From NCBI GenBank assembly GCA_039934455.1, contig JBDTMF010000001.1:1-64000 (forward strand): a stretch of 64,000 nucleotides of DNA. Reading direction: 5' to 3'. This DNA comes from DASQFQ01 sp039934455. Its GTDB lineage: Bacteria > Actinomycetota > Thermoleophilia > Solirubrobacterales > Solirubrobacteraceae. The position numbers and the translations under genes are program-made. The notes under the pieces were generated by a model. That model did no database searches and had not been told where the DNA came from. It saw nothing but the letters and a program-made list of their open reading frames with translations. Each line of letters begins with the position of its first letter. The stretch's first letter is position 1. Positions 56,137 to 64,000 of the stretch are shown one piece after another.

Positions 56137-57689
56137 GGCGGCGGCGGCGGCGCGGCGGCGTCAGCACCTTTGCGGTCGGGATGGTGGCGCTCATCGTCAC
56201 GATCATCGGCGTCTACCTCGGCTTCACCAAGTCGATCCCGTTCCGCTCGCACTACGAGGTCAAGGCCGCGTTCAAGAGCGCGAACAACCTGCGCAAGGCC
56301 TCGCCGGTGCGGATCGCGGGCGTCGAGGTCGGCAAGGTCACGAAGGTCGAGCGCGCGCACAAGGGCGACAACGGCGCCGTCGTGACGATGCGGATCCAGG
56401 ACAAGGGCCGCCCGCTGCATAGGGACGCGACGTTCAAGATCCGCCCGCGCATCTTCCTCGAGGGCAACTTCTTCGTCGACGTCACGCCCGGCACCTCGGG
56501 CAAGGAGGTCGCCGCCAACCACACGTTCCCGGTCAACCAGACGAGCACCCCGGTGCAGCTCGACGAGATCCTGACCGCGCTGCAGACCAACACGCGCGAC
56601 GACCTCAAGACGCTGCTGCGCGAGTACTCGGCCGGCCTCAAGGGCAAGGGCGCGAAGGGCTTCAACGCGTCGATCAAGTACTGGAAGCCCGCCTACCGCG
56701 ACTCCGCGATCGTCTCCGAGGCGCTGCTGGGCGAGAACGAGCACGACCTGTCCGGCTACATCGACCGCTCCGGGGTCGTCGCCGGCGCGCTCGACCGCAA
56801 CCGCGGGCAGCTCAAGGCGCTGATCACGAACTTCCGCCAGACGGCCGGCGCGTTCGCGCGAGAGAACACGAATCTCGAAGCCGCGATCGCCGAGCTGCCG
56901 CGCACGCTGCGCGCCGCCCAGCCCGCGCTCGACGCGCTCAACCGCTCCTTCCCCGGCCTGCGCGGCTTCGCCCGCGACCTGCGCCCGGGTGTCAGGTCCT
57001 CCGGCCCGACCATCGACGTCGCGCTGCCGCTGCTGCGCCAGCTGCGAGGCCTCGTCTCCAAGGACGAGCTGCGCGGCCTGACCGCCGACCTGCGGCCGAC
57101 GGTGCCGGCACTGGCGAGCTTCACCCAGCAGGCGGTGCCGCTCAACCAGCAGGTCCGCGAGTCAGCGAGCTGCCAGAACGAGGTCGTCCTGCCCTGGAGC
57201 AAGGAGACGCTCAAGGACGACAAGTTCCCGGCCACCGGCCCGGTCTACACCGAGCTGCCCAAGCCGTTCCCGGGCCTCGCCGGCGAGAGCCGCTCGGGTG
57301 ACGCCAACGGCCAGTGGTTCCGCGTGCTGGCGGCCGGCGGCACCAACCTCGTGCAGTTCGCGCCCGGCGTGTTCGGCACGACAGCGCTACCGCTGCTCGG
57401 CGTCAACCCGCCGAAGCCCACCGCGCGGCCGCCGCTGCGCAACGACGTCCCGTGCGAGACCCAGCAGACGCCGGACCTCGCCTCCAAGGCCGCCGACCCG
57501 CCCCCGCAGCACACCACCAACGTCAACAGCGTCGCCTTCAAGACGCGCTGGGCGCAGGTCCGCAAGTACGGCATCGATCTGATGAAGCTCTCGCTCCAGA
57601 ACGAGGGCCTCGCCGACAAGTTCAAGGTCTCCGACCAGGACCTCACGCGCGGCGCCGTCAAGCAGCTCGCGAAGGGGAGCACCCCGTGA
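56133..57689 (+). CDS. MCE/MlaD family protein 4 of 6
   Basis: A 518-aa protein: very basic N-terminus (RRRRRRGG), anchor (FAVGMVALIVTIIGVYLGF), MCE domain (about 38-125; YEVKAAFKSANNLRKASPVRIAGVEVGKVTKVE; FLEGNFFVDVTPG), helical core and a Cys-containing C-terminal part (CQNEVVLPW; VPCETQQ). ATG 56133 overlaps the previous stop (ATGA) and its own stop overlaps the next GTG. Confidence 0.9.
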   Translation: MRRRRRRGGVSTFAVGMVALIVTIIGVYLGFTKSIPFRSHYEVKAAFKSANNLRKASPVRIAGVEVGKVTKVERAHKGDNGAVVTMRIQDKGRPLHRDATFKIRPRIFLEGNFFVDVTPGTSGKEVAANHTFPVNQTSTPVQLDEILTALQTNTRDDLKTLLREYSAGLKGKGAKGFNASIKYWKPAYRDSAIVSEALLGENEHDLSGYIDRSGVVAGALDRNRGQLKALITNFRQTAGAFARENTNLEAAIAELPRTLRAAQPALDALNRSFPGLRGFARDLRPGVRSSGPTIDVALPLLRQLRGLVSKDELRGLTADLRPTVPALASFTQQAVPLNQQVRESASCQNEVVLPWSKETLKDDKFPATGPVYTELPKPFPGLAGESRSGDANGQWFRVLAAGGTNLVQFAPGVFGTTALPLLGVNPPKPTARPPLRNDVPCETQQTPDLASKAADPPPQHTTNVNSVAFKTRWAQVRKYGIDLMKLSLQNEGLADKFKVSDQDLTRGAVKQLAKGSTP

Positions 57690-59080
57690 CCGCGATCAAG
57701 AAGAACCTCGGCAACTTCGCCGCGATCCTCGCGCTGATCGTCATCGCCGGGGGCGTCTCGTTCTACATCCTCAACGAGCAGCGGATGCGCTTCCCGTTCC
57801 TCGAGCCGAAGCCGTTCCAGCTCAAGGCCGAGTTCTCGACCGCGCAGGCGGTCGTCGCCGGTCAGGGCCAGACCGTACGCGTGTCGGGCGTGCGCATCGG
57901 CGACATCGGCGGCGTCGACCTCAAGGACGGCCGCGCGGTGATCAAGATGGACATCGACCCGCAGTACAAGGACCTGGTCCACACGAACGCGACCGCGCTG
58001 CTGCGGCCCAAGACCGGCCTCAAGGACATGTTCATCGACCTCCAGCCGGGCGGGGGCGACGCGAAGGTCGTCAAGCAGGGCTTCACGATCCCGATCCGGG
58101 CGACGCAGCCCGACGTCAACCCGGACGAGATCCTGAGCGTGCTCGACACCGACACGCGCGACTATCTGCAGCTGCTCGTCAATGGCGCCGGCCGCGGCCT
58201 GAAGGGTCGTGGCGGGGACCTGCGCGACCTGTTCGCGCGCTTCGAGCCCACCCACCGCGACCTCGCGCGCGTCAACGGCGCCGTCGCCACGCGCCGCACG
58301 CAGCTGCGCCACCTCGTCACCTCGCTCAACGTGCTGAGCAAGGAGCTCGCCTCGCACGATGACGACCTCGCCAGCCTCGTCGACTCCTCCGCCGCGGTGT
58401 TCGACTCGTTCGCCAAGGAGCAGGCCAACGTCTCGAGCGCGGTGCACGAGCTGCCGAGCACGCTCGCACAGACCACCGACACGCTCGGGCGCGTCGACAC
58501 GTTCGCCGAGCTGCTCGGGCCGACGACGCAGAAGCTGCGCCCGGCCGCGCGCGCACTCGATCCCGCCAACCAGGCGGTGCGCCCGTTCGCGAAGGAGGCG
58601 ACGCCGCAGCTGCGCGAGAGCATCCGCCCGTTCGTGCGCGAGTCGCGCCCGCTCGTCCGCGACCTGCGCCCGGTCTCCGAGCGGCTCGCCAAGGCGGCAC
58701 CGGACCTGACGCAGGTGTTCCTCCGCTTCAACCACTTCCTCAACCTGCTCGGCTACAACCCGAAGGGGCGCGAGGGCGCGGGCCAGGCCGACCGCCAGGA
58801 GGGCTACCTGTTCTGGCTGGCCTGGTTGAACCACTCCGCGACGCAGCTGTTCTCGACCTCCGACGCGCACGGCGTGTTCCGCCCGGTGACGATCGCCGCG
58901 CCGTGCGCGACCCTGCAGCAGGTGCTGCAGGCGCAGCCCGAGCTGGAGTTCACCTCGGTGCTGACGCCGCTTCTCACGGACTCCGCGGCCTGCAACGGCG
59001 GCGACAGCGGCGGCACCCTGCCGCAGCTCCCCCATCTCCCCAATCTGCCGGTCGGCAAGAAGAAGCGAGGCAACGGCTAG
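57686..59080 (+). CDS. MCE/MlaD family protein 5 of 6
   Basis: A 464-aa protein: anchor (FAAILALIVIAGGVSFYIL), MCE domain (about 40-120; FQLKAEFSTAQAVVAGQGQTVRVSGVRIGDIGGVDL; GLKDMFIDLQPG), a long helical segment with repeated R-P-F/L-x-R-E units (TPQLRESIRPFVRESRPLVRDLRP), and a C-terminal YLFWLAWLNHSATQLFSTSDAHG. GTG 57686 is inside the preceding stop; the stop TAG abuts the next ATG. Confidence 0.9.
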   Translation: MTAIKKNLGNFAAILALIVIAGGVSFYILNEQRMRFPFLEPKPFQLKAEFSTAQAVVAGQGQTVRVSGVRIGDIGGVDLKDGRAVIKMDIDPQYKDLVHTNATALLRPKTGLKDMFIDLQPGGGDAKVVKQGFTIPIRATQPDVNPDEILSVLDTDTRDYLQLLVNGAGRGLKGRGGDLRDLFARFEPTHRDLARVNGAVATRRTQLRHLVTSLNVLSKELASHDDDLASLVDSSAAVFDSFAKEQANVSSAVHELPSTLAQTTDTLGRVDTFAELLGPTTQKLRPAARALDPANQAVRPFAKEATPQLRESIRPFVRESRPLVRDLRPVSERLAKAAPDLTQVFLRFNHFLNLLGYNPKGREGAGQADRQEGYLFWLAWLNHSATQLFSTSDAHGVFRPVTIAAPCATLQQVLQAQPELEFTSVLTPLLTDSAACNGGDSGGTLPQLPHLPNLPVGKKKRGNG

Positions 59081-60508
59081 ATGCAGACCTCCGTTCCCTC
59101 CTTCGCGCGCGTGATGGTGATGGTGGGCTTCGCGCTCTCGTGCTTCGCGCTGCTGCTGTTCCTGTGGCTGTCCTTCGGCGGGCCGATCCCGCTCAAGCCG
59201 AAGGGCTACCGCGTGCAGGTCGGCTTCCCGGAGGCGACCCAGCTCGGGCTCGAGGCCGACGTCCGCGTGGCCGGCGTCTCGGTCGGCAAGCTGCGCAAGA
59301 AGGTGCTCGACCCGAAGGGCAACCGCACGCTCGTCGACCTCGAGATCGATCGCAAGTTCGCCCCGCTGCGGGCCGACACGAAGGCGATGCTGCGCCAGAA
59401 GTCGCTGCTCGGCGAGACCTTCGTGGAGCTCACCCCCGGCTCCTCGAAGAAGACGATCCCTGAGGGCGGCCGGCTCCCCGACGGCCACATCCAGTCGACG
59501 GTCGAGCTCGACGAGATCTTCCAGGCGCTCGACCCGACGACGCGCGCGGCGTTCCAGAGCTGGCAGCAGGACCTCGCCAAGGGCATCCACGGGCGCGGGC
59601 GCGACTTCAACGACGCGCTGGGCACGCTGCCCGGCTTCGCGCATGACGGCGCGGACGTGCTCGCGGTGCTCGACGGCCAGGAGGGCGCGGTGACCCGGCT
59701 GGTCAAGAACACCGGTGTGACCTTCGGCGCGCTGACCCAGGACGAGCAGCAGCTCTCCAACCTGATCACCTCGGCGGGCCGCGTGTTCGACGCCACCGCG
59801 TCGCAGCAGGACGCGCTGGCGGAGACGATCCGGATCTTCCCGACCTTCCTCGACGAGTCCAAGGCGACGCTCGAGCGGCTGCAGACGTTCTCCACGAACA
59901 CCCGCCCGCTGATCCAGGACCTGCGCCCGGTGGCCCGGGACCTCAAGCCGACGCTGCACGACGTGCGCGCGCTGTCACCGGACCTGCGGCGCTTCTTCCG
60001 CGACCTCGACCCGCTGATCAAGGCCAGCCGCACGGGCCTGCCCGCCGGCAGCGAGGTCATCCGCGGGCTCAAGCCGACGCTGGCGGAGCTGACGCCGTTC
60101 CTCCAGCAGGTCAACCCGATCCTGCAGTACCTCGAGGCGTCGCAGTTCCAGGTCTCCGACTTCATCACCAACGGCGCGGCCGCGCTCGCGGACACGGAGC
60201 CCTCGCCCAGCGGCGGCGTCGGGCACTACCTGCGCCAGTTCGGCCCGACCGGCTCGGAGAGCCTCGCCGTCTACAAGGAGCGCCTGAGCACGAACCGCGG
60301 CAACTCCTACCCGCCGCCGCTCGCGCTGTTCGGCGACCTCAAGGGCTCGGGCATCTTCCCCAACACCGACTGCAAGCCCTCCGGCGGGCCGGTCAAGCCC
60401 TCAGAGGGCAACCCCGGCTGCCGCGTCGCCGACAAGCAGACCATCGGCGGCCAGCTGCAGGGCACCTTCCCGCACGTCGTCGCCAACGACTACGGCGCCG
60501 GCAGGTAG
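59081..60508 (+). CDS. MCE/MlaD family protein 6 of 6
   Basis: A 475-aa protein: anchor (VMVMVGFALSCFALLLFLWLSF), MCE domain (about 42-125; YRVQVGFPEATQLGLEADVRVAGVSVGKLRKKVLD; SLLGETFVELTPG), helical region and a Cys-containing tail (NTDCKPSGG, NPGCRV). Begins at the base after the preceding stop. No YrbE/MlaE permease or MlaF-type ATPase follows; the next gene is on the other strand. Confidence 0.9.
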   Translation: MQTSVPSFARVMVMVGFALSCFALLLFLWLSFGGPIPLKPKGYRVQVGFPEATQLGLEADVRVAGVSVGKLRKKVLDPKGNRTLVDLEIDRKFAPLRADTKAMLRQKSLLGETFVELTPGSSKKTIPEGGRLPDGHIQSTVELDEIFQALDPTTRAAFQSWQQDLAKGIHGRGRDFNDALGTLPGFAHDGADVLAVLDGQEGAVTRLVKNTGVTFGALTQDEQQLSNLITSAGRVFDATASQQDALAETIRIFPTFLDESKATLERLQTFSTNTRPLIQDLRPVARDLKPTLHDVRALSPDLRRFFRDLDPLIKASRTGLPAGSEVIRGLKPTLAELTPFLQQVNPILQYLEASQFQVSDFITNGAAALADTEPSPSGGVGHYLRQFGPTGSESLAVYKERLSTNRGNSYPPPLALFGDLKGSGIFPNTDCKPSGGPVKPSEGNPGCRVADKQTIGGQLQGTFPHVVANDYGAGR

Positions 60509-60523
60509 CGCGCGCGGGGCGGG

Positions 60524-61216
60524 CTACGCGGCCGCGGCGCCGCTGCGGCGCGCGGCGTCCGAGAAGCCGGACAGCAGCGCCTCGGCGAGCCCGCGCTTGC
60601 CGGCGATGTCGAGGTCGTCCGTCGCGCCGTCGGGGCCGAGGGCGCGCACCCACGCGGCGACGCTGCCGGTGATCGTCGCGCTCGGCTCGCCGTTGCGGTC
60701 GCGCTCGGCGATCTCGACGCTGCCCCCACCGATCGTCACCAGGTAGTGGCGCTCGGGCGCGTCGCCGTCGGCCTCGACGATCAGGTCGACGGCGCCGCTC
60801 AGCCCGGCGGGCGGCTCGAGCAGCCCGGGGGCGAGGCGGAAGATCGCGCCGACATTGACGTCCTCGCCGGTGCGCGGCGGCGTCCACGTCCAGTCGTAGC
60901 CCCACTGCGCGAGCGCGCCGAGCACCGGCATCAGCTCGCGCGAGCGCTCGGTCAGCTCGTAGTCGACGCGCGGCGGCACCTCGCGGTAGCGCTGGCGTGT
61001 GAGCAGGCCGTCGGCCACCATGCGGTTCAGGCGCGAGCGCAGCTGCTCGGTCGAGATGCCGGGGAGCACGCGCTGGAGCTCCACGAACCGCCGCGGGCCG
61101 GCGGCCAGATCACGGATGATCAGCAGCGTCCATTTGTCGCCGACGAGGTCGAGCGCCCGGGCGTCCGGCGACCACTGGTCATACGGGTGACGCTTGGGTG
61201 GAGGCGCTGCGGGGAT
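60524..61216 (-). CDS. HxlR-family transcriptional regulator (start uncertain)
   Basis: A winged-helix regulator: YDQWSPDARALDLVGDKWTLLIIRDLAAGPRRFVELQRVLPGIS is the HxlR N-terminal helix and recognition region, followed by TEQLRSRLNRMVADGLL and the wing PRVDYELTERSRELMPVL. A C-terminal SCP2-like lipid-binding segment (about 120-215) follows. The frame has no ATG/GTG/TTG before the DNA-binding helices; an in-frame TGA lies at 61220-61222. ATC 61216 has ACGGAG 8 nt upstream. GTG 61084 would remove the first helices. Confidence 0.75.
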   Translation of the reverse strand: MPAAPPPKRHPYDQWSPDARALDLVGDKWTLLIIRDLAAGPRRFVELQRVLPGISTEQLRSRLNRMVADGLLTRQRYREVPPRVDYELTERSRELMPVLGALAQWGYDWTWTPPRTGEDVNVGAIFRLAPGLLEPPAGLSGAVDLIVEADGDAPERHYLVTIGGGSVEIAERDRNGEPSATITGSVAAWVRALGPDGATDDLDIAGKRGLAEALLSGFSDAARRSGAAAA

Positions 61217-61389
61217 GGCTCAGACTCCGTTTTCGGCGGCAGAAGTGGGCTGCGAGAGCATACCCGGTCCTTCGGCTACACACTGTCAGGAACATTGCCC
61301 GCCAGTTCTCTGGTAGGTCAACGTTGGACGGTGCAAGGAAGCACCGACCGGCGGGGCTCCAATCTGGAACGCACGAAGGCGAAGGGGCA

Positions 61390-62040
61390 ATGGGAGAACT
61401 GATCGATCTCGCACAGCGCAGGGAAGCCGTGCAGCGCCGCACAAGGGGGCGCGAGCCCGTGCGCGCGCAGCTGTTCTTCGATCTCGCCTGCCCGTTCACG
61501 TACCTCGCGACCGAGCGCGTCGAGCGCGCGTTCGCGCACGTCACCTGGACCGCGGCGTCGTCGGAGACGCTGCAACGGCGCTGCCTTGCCGACGACGCGG
61601 AGACGGTCGACCGGGTCCGCAACGCGGCCGAGGCGCGCGCGTCCGCGCTGCGGCTGCCGCTCGTGTGGCCCGAGGGCTACCCGAAGATCGTGCCTGCGGC
61701 GATGCGCGCCGCGGCGTTCGCGGCGGACCAGGGCCGCGGCGGCGCGTTCGTGCTCGCGGCGGGCCGGCTCGCCTTCTGCGGCGGCTTCGACCTCGACGAT
61801 CCCGAGCGGCTGGCGGAGGCGGCGGCCGCCGCCGGCATCCGCCTCGACGAGTGCCTGCGCGCGGCGGGCGACCCGCGGCGCGACGGGACGATGGAGGCCA
61901 CGGGCCGTCGCCTGCTGGCGGCGGGGGCGGACCGGCTGCCGGTGCTGCGGATCGGCCGCTCGCTGTTCTGGGGCGAGCAGCGCGTAGGGGCGGCAGCCGC
62001 GGCGGTCCGCCAGTCGAGCCCCGCGCTCGCGCGCGGGTAG
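61390..62040 (+). CDS. DsbA-fold / 2-hydroxychromene-2-carboxylate isomerase-like protein
   Basis: A 216-aa thioredoxin-fold protein: VRAQLFFDLACPFTYLATERVERAF matches the HCCA isomerase/DsbA-like family start (a CPF motif rather than CxxC), and GRSLFWGEQRVGA the C-terminal strand. It may isomerise aromatic intermediates or act as a glutathione-dependent oxidoreductase. The 173-nt gap upstream holds a CGGTGC-AAGGAA-GCACCG hairpin (about 61329-61346). ATG 61390 follows GAAGGGG. Confidence 0.75.
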   Translation: MGELIDLAQRREAVQRRTRGREPVRAQLFFDLACPFTYLATERVERAFAHVTWTAASSETLQRRCLADDAETVDRVRNAAEARASALRLPLVWPEGYPKIVPAAMRAAAFAADQGRGGAFVLAAGRLAFCGGFDLDDPERLAEAAAAAGIRLDECLRAAGDPRRDGTMEATGRRLLAAGADRLPVLRIGRSLFWGEQRVGAAAAAVRQSSPALARG

Positions 62041-62046
62041 CCGTGC

Positions 62047-62226
62047 CTACGGGCTGACGAGCCCCGCGAGGATCTGCGCGTTCATCGCGTCCACCGTGTC
62101 GGGACGCTCGGCGTCGTCCTGCAGCGGAGCGAGCATGGACCAAGCGCGGTCGGACTCGTTGAGCAGCAGATCGAGCTCCGCGTACGGCGTGTGGCTCGAC
62201 GGTGTGATGATCAGTTTGTCGTCCAT
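62047..62226 (-). CDS. Small acidic protein, 59 aa
   Basis: An acidic 59-aa protein (DDKLIITPSSHTPYAELDLLLNESDRAW, then DDAERPDTVDAMNAQILAGL) with no known family. Its reality is supported by TAGCTT-N7-ATG 62226, the same spacing as other leaderless starts here. Confidence 0.6.
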   Translation of the reverse strand: MDDKLIITPSSHTPYAELDLLLNESDRAWSMLAPLQDDAERPDTVDAMNAQILAGLVSP

Positions 62227-62233
62227 GCCACCG

Positions 62234-62239
62234 AAGCTA
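62234..62239 (-). promoter_or_regulatory. -10 hexamer TAGCTT for the 59-aa gene
   Basis: Minus-strand TAGCTT-N7-ATG 62226: predicted leaderless start. Confidence 0.5.
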
Positions 62240-62278
62240 GACGCGCCACGCCCCAGGCGCACGAACTCGCGCGGTCGG

Positions 62279-62301
62279 ACCCCCCGACCGGGGGGTAGAT
62301 T
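62279..62301 (+). promoter_or_regulatory. TPP-enzyme promoter with inverted repeat in the spacer
   Basis: ACCCCCC-GACC-GGGGGGT (62279-62296) is a perfect 7-bp inverted repeat whose last T starts the -10 TAGATT (62296-62301), 6 nt before ATG 62308. It fills the spacer between -35 and -10 positions and is a candidate operator. Confidence 0.5.
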
Positions 62302-62307
62302 CCGCCG

Positions 62308-63939
62308 ATGACCACGGAGATCACCAGTGAGTCCACCGCGGTGCACGGGGGCCGGCTGGTCGCCCGCCGCCTCGCCGCGCACGGCGTCACGAAGCTTTTC
62401 ACGCTCTCGGGCGGCCACCTGTTCTCGGTCTACGACGGCTGCCGCGAGGAGGGCATCGACATCGTCGACGTGCGCCACGAGTCGGCTGCCGCGTTTGCGG
62501 CCGAGGGCTGGGCGAAGGTGACGCGCGAGCCGGGCGTGTGCGCGCTCACCGCGGGCCCCGGCGTGACCAACGGCATGAGCGCCCTCGGCTCCGCGCTCAT
62601 GAACCACTCGCCGATGCTCGTGCTCGGCGGGCGGGCGCCCGCGATGCGGTGGGGCCAGGGCTCGCTGCAGGAGATCGACCACGTCCCGTTCGTGCGGCCG
62701 CTCACGCGCTTCGCCGCCACGGCCGGCTCGACCGCCGAGATCCCCGGGCTCGTCGACGAGGCGTGGTCGGCCGCGGTGCGCCCCCACTCGGGCCCCGCGT
62801 TCGTCGACCTACCGCTCGACCACGTCTTCATGGAGGCCGAGGGCGGTGAGGACCCCGCGCCCGTCGCGCCGGAGCGCGCGACCCCGGACCTCGCGCGCGC
62901 GCTCGCGGTGCTCGAGGAGGCGGAGCGCCCGGTGATCATGGCCGGCACCGACCTCTACTGGGGCCGGGGTGAGGGACCGCTGCGCGAGCTCGTCGAGGCG
63001 CGCCGGATCCCCGTCTTCCTCAATGGCCTCGCGCGCGGGTGCATCCCCGCCGACCACGAGCTCTTCTTCTCGCGCGCGCGCTCGACCGCGCTCAAGGGCG
63101 CCGACGTCGCGCTCGTGGTCGGCGTGCCGATGGACTTCCGCCTGGGCTTCGGCAAGTCGTTCGGCGACGACACCGAGATCGTCGTGATCGACGTCGCCGA
63201 GCGCCAGCGCGCGCACCCGCGCGCGGTCGCGGACGAGCTCTACGGGGACCTGGGCGCGATCCTCTCCGGCCTCGCCGGCGGGCGCAGCGCCGACACCACC
63301 CGGTGGGTCGAGACGATCGCCGCCGCCGAGCAGGAGAAGCGAGCGTCCGAGCAGGAGCTGCGCGAGGACTCGCGGGCGCCGCTGCACCCGATGCGCCTCT
63401 ACGCGGAGCTCGGCGAGGTGCTCGAGCGCAACGCGATCGTGATCGGCGACGGCGGCGACTTCGTCTCCTACGCCGGCCGCATGATCGACTCCTACGAGCC
63501 CGGCTGCTGGCTCGACCCGGGGCCGTACGGGTGCCTCGGCTCGGGCCCCGGCTACGCGCTCGCGGCGAAGCTCGCGCACCCAGACCGCCAGGTCGTGCTG
63601 CTGATCGGCGACGGCGCGTTCGGCTTCTCGGGCATGGAGTACGACACGCTCGCTCGCCACGGCGTGAACGTCGTCGGTGTCATGGGCAACAACGGGATCT
63701 GGGCGCTCGAGAAGCACCCCATGGAGGCCATCTACGGCTACTCCGTCGCCGCCGAGCTGCGGCCGGAGACGCGCTATGACCGCATGGTCGAGGCGCTCGG
63801 CGGCCACGGCGCGCTCGTGCGCCGGCCGGGCGACCTGCGCGCGGCGCTCGTCACCGCGTTCGAGTCCGGCAAGCCGGCGCTGGTCAACGTGCTCACCGAT
63901 CCCTCGGTGGCCTACCCGCGCTCCTCGAACCTGGCTTAA
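62308..63939 (+). CDS. Thiamine-pyrophosphate enzyme, acetolactate-synthase-like
   Basis: A 543-aa TPP enzyme of the acetolactate synthase/oxalyl-CoA decarboxylase group: GVTKLFTLSGGHLFSVYDG, catalytic Glu in VRHESAAAFAAEGWAKVT (about residue 58), LTAGPGVTNGMSALGSALM, and the TPP motif LLIGDGAFGFSGMEYDTLARHG with GVMGNNGIW (about 433-462). ilvC and an ilvH regulatory subunit are absent nearby, so a biosynthetic AHAS role is not supported. The -10 TAGATT lies 6 nt upstream. A terminator follows. Confidence 0.88.
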   Translation: MTTEITSESTAVHGGRLVARRLAAHGVTKLFTLSGGHLFSVYDGCREEGIDIVDVRHESAAAFAAEGWAKVTREPGVCALTAGPGVTNGMSALGSALMNHSPMLVLGGRAPAMRWGQGSLQEIDHVPFVRPLTRFAATAGSTAEIPGLVDEAWSAAVRPHSGPAFVDLPLDHVFMEAEGGEDPAPVAPERATPDLARALAVLEEAERPVIMAGTDLYWGRGEGPLRELVEARRIPVFLNGLARGCIPADHELFFSRARSTALKGADVALVVGVPMDFRLGFGKSFGDDTEIVVIDVAERQRAHPRAVADELYGDLGAILSGLAGGRSADTTRWVETIAAAEQEKRASEQELREDSRAPLHPMRLYAELGEVLERNAIVIGDGGDFVSYAGRMIDSYEPGCWLDPGPYGCLGSGPGYALAAKLAHPDRQVVLLIGDGAFGFSGMEYDTLARHGVNVVGVMGNNGIWALEKHPMEAIYGYSVAAELRPETRYDRMVEALGGHGALVRRPGDLRAALVTAFESGKPALVNVLTDPSVAYPRSSNLA

Positions 63940-63943
63940 ACGA

Positions 63944-63974
63944 GAAGCCGCCCGCGGCGGGGGCGGGCGGCTTC
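63944..63974 (+). terminator. Rho-independent-type terminator after the TPP enzyme
   Basis: GAAGCCGCCCGC / GCGGGCGGCTTC form a perfect 12-bp stem with a 7-nt loop, 5 nt after the stop, followed by ACGTTT. The T-run is short. A second small hairpin CCCGTC-AG-GACGGG (63984-63997) follows. Confidence 0.75.
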
Positions 63975-64000
63975 ACGTTTGGTCCCGTCAGGACGGGCAG

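Noticed and set aside
57245..59959. A 904-codon open frame on the minus strand across mce genes 4-6
   Set aside because: It is antisense to clear MCE coding sequence, has low-complexity Arg/Glu/Val-rich translation and no motif; a by-product of very high GC.
61220..61245. GACTCCGT near 61223 as a third copy of the dispersed repeat
   Set aside because: Only 8-9 nt match; neither hairpin nor the AACGTC end is present.
62308..63939. Naming the TPP enzyme ilvB
   Set aside because: No ilvH/ilvN or ilvC neighbour and the sequence is closer in feel to the wider ALS-like/oxalyl-CoA decarboxylase group.
1..64000. CRISPR array, IS element, prophage or replication origin
   Set aside because: No regularly spaced repeats, transposase, integrase, phage structural gene or dnaA-box cluster was seen.

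Overview
The window is a stretch of chromosome from a very GC-rich bacterium. Gene content and order point to Actinomycetota, most likely class Thermoleophilia (Solirubrobacterales-like). The reasons are the housekeeping order rsmI ... metG-tatD-rsmA-ispE ... glmU-prs-rplY-pth-...-mfd-PPIase-mazG-eno-ftsB, a DUF4235 protein, a six-gene mce block and a csrA gene, which is unusual in other actinobacteria. This assignment is inferred from gene content; no 16S gene is present. I see no prophage, IS element or CRISPR array. Two tRNA genes are present: Gln-UUG at 21775-21848 and Leu-UAA at 51013-51097.

Layout. 1-5.8 kb: 5' part of glycyl-tRNA synthetase, PRC-barrel, FmdB zinc ribbon, EamA transporter, LCP protein, ROK kinase, rsmI and a degenerate LytM protein. 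5.8-12.3 kb: VOC and cupin proteins, then metG-tatD-rsmA-ispE-DedA/PAP2 fusion-small membrane protein, almost all joined by 1-4 nt overlaps. 12.3-21.3 kb: PucR-type regulator, SRPBCC protein, an LQRSAGN-motif zinc-phospholipase-like protein, an adenylate/guanylate cyclase, an MTA phosphorylase family protein, a class III aminotransferase and a SpoIVB-like S55 peptidase. 21.3-39.4 kb: HNH pseudogene, tRNA-Gln, glmU-prs, a TylF-like methyltransferase, several small unknown genes, a GH2 glycosidase, rplY-pth, mfd, PPIase lipoprotein, mazG-eno and ftsB-like. 39.4-51.4 kb: GNAT, csrA, thermonuclease, DUF2090 aldolase-like, GCS2 ligase, rhomboid-like, selD, a four-gene operon starting at 46423, an R2-like ferritin, csaA and an ECF sigma fused to a zinc-finger/membrane tail. 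51.6-60.5 kb: six consecutive MCE/MlaD-family genes, every junction overlapping or abutting. 60.5-64 kb: HxlR regulator, DsbA/HCCA-isomerase-like protein, a 59-aa gene, a TPP enzyme and a terminator.

Expression signals. Many transcription-unit heads have a TANNNT hexamer followed by exactly 7 nt and then ATG or GTG, which implies leaderless mRNAs; this rule was used to choose several starts. Inside operons, genes are coupled by ATGA, GTGA, TGATG and even CTGA overlaps. Several genes appear to use non-canonical start codons: AUC for csrA and possibly the HxlR gene, CUG for mazG and a 101-aa gene.

The most unusual observation is a short dispersed repeat. It is inserted in frame in mfd at 32761-32822, adding about 22 residues to the protein, and a longer copy lies in the intergenic region after csrA at 41519-41629.
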